A stretch of 64,000 nucleotides of DNA, from positions 121,001 through 185,000 of the forward strand of contig RPFO01000097.1 of NCBI GenBank assembly GCA_009746045.1, read 5' to 3'. The position numbers were made by a program, and so were the translations under genes. Numbering within the stretch: the stretch's first letter is position 1; every line of letters starts with the position of its first letter. This stretch comes from Mesostigma viride. Its lineage: Eukaryota; Streptophyta; Mesostigmatophyceae; Mesostigmatales; Mesostigmataceae. Below are positions 20,535 to 28,925 of this stretch, piece after piece. The notes under the pieces were generated by a model that had not been told where the DNA came from, made no database searches, and saw only the letters and a list, made by a program, of their open reading frames with translations.

Positions 20535-20650
20535 CGCTGTTACGCCCGAGCGCCCCGCCCAGCCTTTGTCATGCCAGCCTTTGTCATGCCAGCCTTTGTC
20601 ATCGTCTGATGAAATCAGAATCTGATGTTTAACATTACTCTATTTAGAAA
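20535..20650 (-). repeat. Right terminal inverted repeat core and target duplication
   Basis: It ends ..AACATTACTC at 20640 and is followed by the TATTTAGAAA duplication at 20641-20650. It carries the same triple GACAAAGGCTGGCAT motifs as the left end. Confidence 0.85.
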
Positions 20651-20666
20651 TCTCGTAGCACTTGCA

Positions 20667-20816
20667 GCTTGCAAACTTTTTTTTTCGGGGAAATGGGTAT
20701 ATTTTTATTAGCCAATTATGGACCAAAGAGGTGAGAGGGGAAATGAGTATCAGCGAATCCTGAATGAGATGGTCACACACGGGTGTGAAGGTGACAGGTG
20801 AAGGCTTGCAAACTTT
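20667..20816 (-). mobile_element. Antisense 5'-truncated LINE 3' end with target duplication
   Basis: Bases 20680-20803, reverse-complemented, match the 3' UTR of the adjacent LINE (27466-27587), including GGATTCGCTGATACTCATTT, GGTCCATAATTGGCTAATAA and the CCCCGAAAAA tail. The 13 bp GCTTGCAAACTTT flanks it at 20667-20679 and 20804-20816. Confidence 0.85.
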
Positions 20817-21397
20817 GCAACATGTCACTTCGCTGGCTATGGTGGCCCTGACGGCGGACGAGATAGCACCTTACGTAGTAATCTAAACGCGAAACAAAGG
20901 GCAGATTCGGATTCAGCACGAAAAGGTACGTCTAGCCATCTCTTTTGAGGGGCGGAACAGCTAGCCGTCACTTGAAACGTGTGGGTAGAAGGAGCAGGCC
21001 TTACGAAATTCGTAAGTCCGCCCCTCGCCTCACTGTTTCTCGTGACGGCTACCCCATTATGGCATTCGGTCAGTGAGCCACGGCTCGGATTCGAAAACCC
21101 ATCTGCAGGATGGACTAGGCCTGGGCCCCTCCACCTGGGTGGGCGAGTAGTCTCCTCGGAGCGTGACCTCCTGTACCCTCGGTTACCCTTTCACAGGCGC
21201 AATGACTATGGAATAGTTATCGCCACACTAGGTGATCCGCTATCACCAAGACACCTCCATAACGACTTTTCTCAATACCTGCTGCCATTACCCAAACGTG
21301 GGTGTAATGCAGCCTTTCCAATCGCTTTGGTTCTGCTCACAGCACACTGCACAGTAGGTCTCTCTTTTAATGACTATCTCACGCCCACGCCCTGTGC

Positions 21398-23053
21398 ATG
21401 TTGTGCCGTGTCTTTCACCTTTCGCAGGTCCAATCTCACCACGCCATGGGGACCTACATAGATCCGACGACTGCTGACAAAGTATCCGGACGGGTCAGAT
21501 GGAGCCCAGCCATGGATGAACTCGCAAAATCCATGCAGCAGAGACTCCTGGTAGTCCTCATCCACGGCCGCGATGTATCCGGTCCTGATCGACGCACCGT
21601 CGAGCAGACCATGAGCCAAATAGGGGGCGTCATCTGCGGGGGGGTCAAGAATCAACCTAACATTCACGTCAAATTTTCTACAGCAGAGGATGCCACAGCA
21701 GCACTTACCAAGCACACGGAAGCGGGGAAGAACGAGGCGTTCGTCACGGTGGCGGGCAAGGCACTCCGACTCCGTCGCTTCACGCCAGCAGACCTACCGT
21801 CGGCATACACCTTAACCTTAAACAACGTTTCAGCGCTCTACCGGCACGAGCACATGCTTCGACTCGTCGTCGAGACGTGGGGGACTGCCTCCAACATTGT
21901 AATCATAGAAGATACCGACACACCCCTGCAAAGGACTGCAGGCGACGACCGACGGCGCGTACAAACAGCGGTCATGGGTTATACCCCCCACTTCGACCCG
22001 GCCATGGGAGTCGAGGACAAGGGGGCTGACCACATCATTGGCATGCCAGGCGGCTACTCAGGCAACGCCCCCCGCTGCATCCCCGACATCATCACAGTAC
22101 CTCAAAAGTACGCCAATGCCAGGGGTATTAACTTCATCACCACTCAAGTGAATTACGAGGATCCCGTCTGCGTCAGCTGCTTTGCCACGAGGGAACACAT
22201 CAGCAAAGAATGCCCAGAGCGCTCTCGCGCAGCCAGCGCCAAACAGAAGCGGTACGCAGACGCCACCGGTACAGCCTCCTTAGGCGACAATCGCACCCTC
22301 GCCAGTGACCGCGCCAAGACAATCACGGCATGGCTTCTCACCGCCCTGGCCCCATGGGACGCTGTCGCTGCATTGGAGATTCCGCGCACCGCCCAGCTTG
22401 GTTTGGAACTGACCATGCTGATTTCCTACCCGGCGGAACAGGAGACCGTCCTGTGCCCTCTCAATGAGGCACAGGAACCATATCTTCCCAGATGGTCACC
22501 CACGGGGGCTGTCGTCAGACGCGGCCCCGCCATGCCGTTAGACATGTTTGCGAACGCCACCACGAGGCTGCGAGACATGGGCATGAGCGCGATCGTGACG
22601 GTAGACAGCACCACCACGTCCCTGCGTGCGCGGGCCATCGAGCCCACTGCTGCCATCAGATGGCACACCATCCAGATCATTATCCCCTGCACGACCACTC
22701 ACAAGAAGGGTGACGCGCTGCCCCTTACCGGCTGCCGCTGGGCCCCGGTGCAACTGGCCAAAGCGCTGGCCGTGTCCGGCATCGACATCGACCGGTTCAG
22801 GTCCCTGACCCGCCCCTCGACGGGCGCGCCAACGCCTTCAGCCTCAGCCCCACCCACCAGCGACCACGCTCCCAGGGGCATGCGGGAAGCAGTCCAGGAC
22901 TCGGACAGCCTGCCCACCGACCTCGACCTCACTGATGCGGAACTCGGCACCTCTGCGACAGTGGGCGCGGCATCAAAAGGCAAGCGCCCTCACCCCGACG
23001 CCAGCCAGGTACGCATGCTCCTGCCCTTGTCCCCCCTCTTCCCTATATCATAG
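21398..23053 (+). CDS. LINE ORF1 protein (RNA-binding, zinc-knuckle-like)
   Basis: 551 aa from the first ATG. The more likely start is Met17 (MGTYIDPTTADK, base 21446), because the first 16 residues look like UTR translation. A C-x2-C-x5-H-x4-C motif (CVSCFATREHISKEC) sits at residues 258-272, one residue longer than the classical retroviral-type knuckle. The N-terminal ~150 residues may be an RRM-like/nucleic-acid-binding fold, but I cannot prove it. The C-terminal ~100 residues are S/T/P-rich. In LINEs, ORF1p coats element RNA and assists target-primed reverse transcription. The TAG stop is separated from the ORF2 ATG by only 2 nt, suggesting termination-reinitiation. Confidence 0.8.
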   Translation: MLCRVFHLSQVQSHHAMGTYIDPTTADKVSGRVRWSPAMDELAKSMQQRLLVVLIHGRDVSGPDRRTVEQTMSQIGGVICGGVKNQPNIHVKFSTAEDATAALTKHTEAGKNEAFVTVAGKALRLRRFTPADLPSAYTLTLNNVSALYRHEHMLRLVVETWGTASNIVIIEDTDTPLQRTAGDDRRRVQTAVMGYTPHFDPAMGVEDKGADHIIGMPGGYSGNAPRCIPDIITVPQKYANARGINFITTQVNYEDPVCVSCFATREHISKECPERSRAASAKQKRYADATGTASLGDNRTLASDRAKTITAWLLTALAPWDAVAALEIPRTAQLGLELTMLISYPAEQETVLCPLNEAQEPYLPRWSPTGAVVRRGPAMPLDMFANATTRLRDMGMSAIVTVDSTTTSLRARAIEPTAAIRWHTIQIIIPCTTTHKKGDALPLTGCRWAPVQLAKALAVSGIDIDRFRSLTRPSTGAPTPSASAPPTSDHAPRGMREAVQDSDSLPTDLDLTDAELGTSATVGAASKGKRPHPDASQVRMLLPLSPLFPIS

Positions 23054-23055
23054 CC

Positions 23056-26000
23056 ATGAGCCAGCTCACACTAGTAACGTGGAATGTCAGGGGGCTGAAC
23101 ACATACGGAACAAACACAGCAGGGCAGGGACAACGTATACCCCGCACCCGAGAGTTAGCGAATGCGTTGCACAACTTGCTCGAGCGTTACGTGGGCCCCT
23201 CGCACGAAATTTGGATAGGACTGCAGGAACATAAAATCCAAGAAGCTGCCACACGCACAGCCCTTAGAGCTGCTAGAGCACTTGCACCTAGGACAGTTCA
23301 CCGTTGGGCATGGGCACGCGGTACACAAGGGGGCACTGCCCTCATTCAATACCGTAAACCTCCCAACCCCACGCTGACATGCCAGGACTGGGCTATAGTT
23401 ACCGACACAGCGGAGGCTAGATGGCAGGGCCGTTGGACGCGGCAGTCTATTACATGGGCAGGAAATAAGGGATACATTATTAGTGTATATGCCCCAACCG
23501 AGCCAACGGATCAAGCCTCATTCTACCCTTCCCTTTTCAAAATGGCCGCTGACCTTATCTCACAGGGTTTCGAAATTGTGCTGATGGGCGATTTCAATAT
23601 AGACCTGGATGAACACCCCCCTATACGCACAGCGGCCTTCAGCAAACAGATCATGGACCTGAACTTACAGGATGTCATCCGCTCACGAGACCACGGGCCC
23701 ACTTGGCTGGCCACACGTTTAAATGTACGCACTACTCGTCGTCTTGATAAAATCTACATCACACCCGCATGGGCGGACCTAGTTTGCTACGCATCGGTCG
23801 ACCGTTCTGTTAATTTTTCGGATCACTACCCACTCATCGTTACCCTTGCCCATCACACCAACTCCGCCCGGGGCCCCGGCATTCCCCGCTTAAACAAACA
23901 ACTACTCGCGGACGATAAGTACTACTTTGAGATCATGACACGCTGGCAGTCGTGGAGAGCCAGCAAGGGTAGCTACACCGACTGCTGCAGCTGGATGCAG
24001 GAGGGCCTAGCTAACATTCTAGAATTTTCCCAACTGTATTCACAAAATATCCGCCGCCAGAAAGGACAGGACTATCGGTACTACCAACGCATAGTGAATA
24101 AACTCCAAGCGAAGCCTACCCTGTATCAATCGGAACTAACAAAACTTCAAAGAGCTCAGACCGAACTCGACAAACTACGTTTCGAGCGTCACACATTAGC
24201 ACTAGACTCAGAAAATCTGTGGTGGCACCAGGTAGGAGAAAGAATGACCAAAGAGTTCTTTGCTCTGATTCCTACCCCTAAAGCTCACTCCTCTATCACG
24301 GAAATCCAAGACGAACACGGCAGCCACCGAGACATCACCTCCATACTACAGAGTGGTCACCGCTACTACTCAACTCTCTTTCTAAACGAACCCCATCCTG
24401 ATTCATCTGCCGCCATGCAAAAAATCCTACATGCCATTCCCCGTCGCCTTACACCAGCTCAACAGCAGGAACTCGATCAAATCCCCTCCATGGAAGAGGC
24501 CACCACAGCTATGGAACACATCAAAACCGGTAGCGCCCCCGGGGTCGACGGTCTGCCTATTGAATTCTGGAAAACGTTCTGGTCCCTTCTACACATAGAT
24601 TTTTACGAATGTATTCTTGAAATTTGGCGGCACGGTAAGGTGAGCGGCAGATGGGCTGAATCTGCGCTTATCTTACTGTACAAAAAAGGAGACAAGACTC
24701 TATGGAAAAACTACCGCCCAATCCGTCTCCTTACGGTAGCGTACAAAATCATCAGTAAAATAATCCAACGACGCTTATACACCGTCCTAGACTTCCTCAT
24801 TGGTCCGGAGCAAGTGGGCTTTAGGGCCAATCTCCACATCAACGACAGCATTACCCTCATCATGGACATTGTGGAAAAAGCCTGGCGCGACGATATAGAG
24901 GGTTTCATATTGTTCTGGGATTTTGAAAAAGCCTTTGACCGTATGTGCTGGGAATACCTAGAACACATTCTAACCGCACTAGGATTTGGCCCACAACTCA
25001 TGACCGTCATTATGGGTATGATCAAATCCCTGGCTTGGTATTTACTAATAGACGGACACAAGTCAGCGACCGGCGCTAGCTCACGATCGCTACCACAAGG
25101 AGATTGCATGTCCCCTATTCTATTTCTCCTGGCCCACGCAGGACTCTACTGGCTACACCAGAACGATCCTCGCATTCGGGGCTTCCCGACAGGTAACGGT
25201 AAAGGTATATTCCAAACGGCTTATGTGGATGACACAACAAATGTTTGTATCTCTCTGCCTGAAGTGCATGCTGTCATGGATAATATCACTACCTATTCTG
25301 TTGCCACACAACAACGATGCAATGTGCTCAAGTCCACGGGACTGCATATCGGCAAAACCAACACCCTACGCTACGCCCTCCCCAACCTGGCTGTGACCTG
25401 GGTCAAGCCGGGGGATCACCACCTTTTGCACAATTGTCCCATCGGCTGCACACCCGAGGGACGCTTGGCTGAACAACGTTCTTTCATGTATGATGAAACC
25501 AACCACGTGGGCAAGCTTGCAGGTGTCCTCCTTACCGCAGGGCGCTGGGGGGCCGTCCACCGCATGAGCCTACGAGGGCGAACCCTGATCGTCAACCAAC
25601 TGTTGTTCTCTAAGGTCTTGTATTATTGCCAAGCACACCCACCCAATGATGCCACCACACAGCTCATCCAACGCCTTGGCAGCAATTTTGTCTGGAAACA
25701 GAAAGGCTTAATCTCCCACACGGTCCACGGATGGATCAGCAGAGAGATGTCCTTCATGTCATGGGTGCACGGGGGCCTCGGGCTCCACAACATACAATGG
25801 CGTCTGTGGTCGCTGTATGCTAAACAAGTGATATCCGCTTTTATGGGAGTTAACACACACCCTGGCTGCATGCTTGCACGTGAAACGCTAGCCTCTCTTT
25901 CCACCCATGCTAGTGGCACCTCGTGGCAACTGGGGGCGGGCATACTGGGCAGCACCCTTATTTCGTACAAAGGACTCCCATGGTACTGGCAGCGCATATG

Positions 26001-27462
26001 GACAGGTTACAATAAGCTCAAGCCGGGTCGCCTAGTCTTTCCTACTACTAGGGAGGAGGTGGCACGGCAGCCACTCTTTTTTAATGACTTAATCACAGAC
26101 GCTACTAACAAGCCCCTCGGCACTCTCCACGGACACAACCCGTATGATGGCCTTCTGCGCGCGTCACCGCCGATTGTCAGGGTGCTGGACCTCTACCTGG
26201 GGCACGGCGCTGCGTATCGACGGCTCAGCTACGACGAGGTCAGCACTTGGGTCTCCCACATGCCCTCCCTGCAAGCGTGGCAAACTCTTATAAGTGCGAT
26301 ACCAGCTGCGTGGCATGCATTGATGACTGCCCCACGCAAGCCAATTATAACCGGCGACTGGGTTAGCTTCTACGCCGACGGAGTCACGCCTGCGTGCAAG
26401 GGTTTAGTCGTGACGGTTCTGCCACATGAGGGGCTCCAACTACAGCTGCTGGACGCTATTTCTGGCCACAATGGGTGTCTGTATCAACTATCCACCTTAT
26501 ATGCGTACACGCCAGCTTCCCAGTGTCACCGCATACGCGTAGTCCCATGGTCTGTGCCAAGATCTTGCATGATCCAGCCGGACCCATTATCCCCGGTTGA
26601 GAGCATTACATGGCTACACGTGGGCAACACACGGCTCGATCTACTACATCTGGACCCGGTTGAATTTGGATGGGTCTTAACCAAGGGGGACATCAGAACC
26701 AGCAAATGTATCTTTGAGTACACCGCAGATTGGGGTTATGATATCTTGTTGCATACGTACCATCAGCCCCATCCGGGCCGAGCCCGCTGGGGAATACATT
26801 GGCCGGGCTACACTTGGGTTAAGATGATTACCCTGGCGGTAGACCACCCTCTCGTGGACCGCAGGGCCACTGATGTACAACACCTTTTGATGCATAGGGC
26901 GATAGGGGTCTGTGCTACGCTCCACGAGCGTTTTGGTCATGATGCATCATGCCTGTGCACGCACCCTAGTGAAACCATTGAGCACAGGTTTCTTTATTGT
27001 AATCTCCCTGGGGTTTGGACGTGGCTCATTAACATCTGGGCCGCATGGACGGCATCGCCACCCACTCTCCCAATCAGCGTGCGTACCATCATTTTCGGTA
27101 TTGCTGGCACACCAGGGACCGAGCTTTCAGTTTCCCAAGCAGAATGGATATGGCTACGCACTACTATGCTATACGCGATATGGACCATACGCAACGAGAC
27201 CGTCTTTAAGGTCCGCGAGGAGTATACCCGCGGCGGCGTAGTCCGGCGCTTTATATACCTATGGAATGCGGCTATGCGCCGCTACTGGCTGTTAGCTCAG
27301 GAACAACACAGGGTGTGGGACCCAGGGCCCAATAACGACAAGCCCAGCCCGCTCCAGCTTTTTCATGATCTACTGGGCCGTAATCAGGTATTCACCAGTA
27401 TGCCTCATGGCGACATTACTCAGGTCCAATGGCTTCCCTGGTCTAATAACGCGCCCTATTAG
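23056..27462 (+). CDS. LINE ORF2: endonuclease/reverse transcriptase polyprotein
   Basis: 1468 aa, uninterrupted. The EEP (APE-like) endonuclease is ~5-265: WNVRGL (9-14), LQEHK with E58, VYAP, GDFN (178-181), RLDKIY (D231), SDHYPL (255-260). The reverse transcriptase is ~480-760: GSAPGVDGLPIEFWK, KNYRPIRLLTV (~551-561), WDFEKAFDR (D622), LPQGDCMSP and YVDD (723-726), so all catalytic aspartates are present. A C-x-C..H-x4-C zinc-knuckle-like block (CLCTHPSETIEHRFLYC) lies near 1299-1315. There is no RNase H signature. The protein would nick target DNA and copy element RNA from the nick. The intact frame over 4.4 kb implies recent selection or recent insertion. Confidence 0.93.
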   Translation: MSQLTLVTWNVRGLNTYGTNTAGQGQRIPRTRELANALHNLLERYVGPSHEIWIGLQEHKIQEAATRTALRAARALAPRTVHRWAWARGTQGGTALIQYRKPPNPTLTCQDWAIVTDTAEARWQGRWTRQSITWAGNKGYIISVYAPTEPTDQASFYPSLFKMAADLISQGFEIVLMGDFNIDLDEHPPIRTAAFSKQIMDLNLQDVIRSRDHGPTWLATRLNVRTTRRLDKIYITPAWADLVCYASVDRSVNFSDHYPLIVTLAHHTNSARGPGIPRLNKQLLADDKYYFEIMTRWQSWRASKGSYTDCCSWMQEGLANILEFSQLYSQNIRRQKGQDYRYYQRIVNKLQAKPTLYQSELTKLQRAQTELDKLRFERHTLALDSENLWWHQVGERMTKEFFALIPTPKAHSSITEIQDEHGSHRDITSILQSGHRYYSTLFLNEPHPDSSAAMQKILHAIPRRLTPAQQQELDQIPSMEEATTAMEHIKTGSAPGVDGLPIEFWKTFWSLLHIDFYECILEIWRHGKVSGRWAESALILLYKKGDKTLWKNYRPIRLLTVAYKIISKIIQRRLYTVLDFLIGPEQVGFRANLHINDSITLIMDIVEKAWRDDIEGFILFWDFEKAFDRMCWEYLEHILTALGFGPQLMTVIMGMIKSLAWYLLIDGHKSATGASSRSLPQGDCMSPILFLLAHAGLYWLHQNDPRIRGFPTGNGKGIFQTAYVDDTTNVCISLPEVHAVMDNITTYSVATQQRCNVLKSTGLHIGKTNTLRYALPNLAVTWVKPGDHHLLHNCPIGCTPEGRLAEQRSFMYDETNHVGKLAGVLLTAGRWGAVHRMSLRGRTLIVNQLLFSKVLYYCQAHPPNDATTQLIQRLGSNFVWKQKGLISHTVHGWISREMSFMSWVHGGLGLHNIQWRLWSLYAKQVISAFMGVNTHPGCMLARETLASLSTHASGTSWQLGAGILGSTLISYKGLPWYWQRIWTGYNKLKPGRLVFPTTREEVARQPLFFNDLITDATNKPLGTLHGHNPYDGLLRASPPIVRVLDLYLGHGAAYRRLSYDEVSTWVSHMPSLQAWQTLISAIPAAWHALMTAPRKPIITGDWVSFYADGVTPACKGLVVTVLPHEGLQLQLLDAISGHNGCLYQLSTLYAYTPASQCHRIRVVPWSVPRSCMIQPDPLSPVESITWLHVGNTRLDLLHLDPVEFGWVLTKGDIRTSKCIFEYTADWGYDILLHTYHQPHPGRARWGIHWPGYTWVKMITLAVDHPLVDRRATDVQHLLMHRAIGVCATLHERFGHDASCLCTHPSETIEHRFLYCNLPGVWTWLINIWAAWTASPPTLPISVRTIIFGIAGTPGTELSVSQAEWIWLRTTMLYAIWTIRNETVFKVREEYTRGGVVRRFIYLWNAAMRRYWLLAQEQHRVWDPGPNNDKPSPLQLFHDLLGRNQVFTSMPHGDITQVQWLPWSNNAPY

Positions 27463-27628
27463 CCTTTCACCTGTCACCGCCACACGTGTGTGTGCCCACC
27501 TTCATTAGGATTCGCTGATACTCATTTCCCCTCTCACCTCTTTGGTCCATAATTGGCTAATAAAATATACCCATTTCCCCGAAAAAAGGCTTGCAAACTT
27601 TTACTTTTGTAGGAATAGCGCAAGCTCG

Positions 27629-27850
27629 GTACAGGCATTCACGCCTTAAGTTGGGTTGGCTTAAGTTGTGTTCACGCCTTAAGTTGGGTCAAATAGGGTT
27701 TCGGCATTCCAAGTTCAAAGTAGTTCAGAACAGTATGTTTAGTTCAAATTAGTAAAATTTAGTAGAATCATTCACGCCTTAAGTTGGGTTCACGCCTTAA
27801 GTTGGCCCCTCAAAAACCTCGAACCCAACTTAAGGCGTGAATGCCTGTAC
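27629..27850. mobile_element. MITE-like element with 29-bp terminal inverted repeats
   Basis: GTACAGGCATTCACGCCTTA+AGTTGGGTT (27629-27657) is the exact reverse complement of 27822-27850. Reading the ends as TA|CAGGC..GCCTG|TA fits a Tc1/mariner-type TA duplication. CACGCCTTAAGTTGG recurs internally at ~27670, 27774 and 27791. It has no coding capacity and lies 180 bp upstream of the DRC2 start. Confidence 0.75.
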
Positions 27851-28029
27851 AGCTAAATTAGGGGGATTATGCCTGGGTAATGGGTTATGGCGGATTTGCC
27901 ATCTCGATTAACTGACAAACGGAGCTATCACCTTTCCATTAAAAAAATTTCTGAATCGAAAGTACGCGGCAATCATTAGGGACATTATTCAGAGGGTTTT
28001 TATAATTTATCTTTTGCTAGTTGGAGAGG

Positions 28030-28859
28030 ATGGTGAAACTTAAGAAAGAAATGAAAGGAGGAAGCAAGGTAAGCAGGTTGATGGAAACCTAGTTCCCCTT
28101 AGGCCGGCCGGTTTTTAACCACCTTCAGGTCATTGTCCTGAATTGAGCCATTTACTAAACATGCTACAGCGGGGCTTCTTTCTAACCGCTCTAAGCCATA
28201 TGGATCTTCTGTCTTGCAGGTAAGGGCAAAGCCCCTTACGGAGGAGGAGCGCCTCGTTCGCGCAGAGATGCTTGCCCTACAGGTACTTTCCCTGCCATTC
28301 TTTAAATTTCTGCACGTTTTGTACTTTGAAACTCAGGATCGGGGTCATGTCAAACAGTTTGCCACGCACCATCGCCTGTTTTGGCAATATTCTTACCGCA
28401 ATAGGCATCGCGCCCAATTTTGAGGAGCAGCTGTAGTATTCAACACACACAAAGCGGCGCCCCCCCTTCCCGATATTTCTTCGGTAACCATCTTCGTATA
28501 GCCTGGGCGGGGATGCCCAATTGCAGGGAAATAGCCAACGTGTAAATCGTTGGTAGTCCACCCTGGGCGGCAACGGTTTCCTTTTGTTTGCTTCGGCCTG
28601 GTGCTTCTATATTGTTGTTCATCTCACTTATGAAGCCGCAAGCGGTGGGTAGGACGCAAGCTTTTCACTTTCATCCTATCAGGTCAGCTCGACCTCGCCT
28701 GGTACACATTGGACAAGGCAAACGAGGCAAACAACTTCTCTGGACAAGGCAAACTAACAACTTTTCTGGACAAGGCAAACAGCTTTTCCCGAGGTATGCC
28801 CCCAACCACGCTCCACCTACCTACCCCAACCACGCTCCACCTGACTACCTGACTACCCA

Positions 28860-28925
<66 letters not shown>

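Larger units (their letters stand above)
13751..20640. mobile_element. 6.9-kb terminal-inverted-repeat transposon, Mutator-like architecture
   Basis: The 10 bp TATTTAGAAA occurs at 13741-13750 and again at 20641-20650, directly flanking inverted termini. The left end begins GAGTAATGTTAAACATCAGA; the reverse complement of the right end is the same, and the match continues for about 105 bp with about one mismatch, then on with gaps for another ~100 bp. Inside each terminus GCATGACAAAGGCTG repeats three times, like subterminal transposase sites. Long TIRs with 9-11-bp target duplications are known for Mutator-like elements; the family call is inference. I found no transposase, so it may be non-autonomous. 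It encloses a GGAT array, SINE-like copies and a possible small gene. Confidence 0.75.
20817..27588 (+). mobile_element. Full-length two-ORF LINE (L1-clade type)
   Basis: An APE-type non-LTR retrotransposon with a 5' UTR (20817-~21445), ORF1, ORF2, a ~120-bp 3' UTR and a short A6 tail (27582-27587). It is flanked by 13-bp copies of GCTTGCAAACTTT at 20804-20816 and 27589-27601. Both ORFs are uninterrupted, so it may be recently active. The domain order EEP endonuclease, RT, C-terminal zinc knuckle, plus a separate zinc-knuckle ORF1, resembles plant/green-algal L1-clade elements (Zepp-like); clade placement is inference. Confidence 0.9.
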
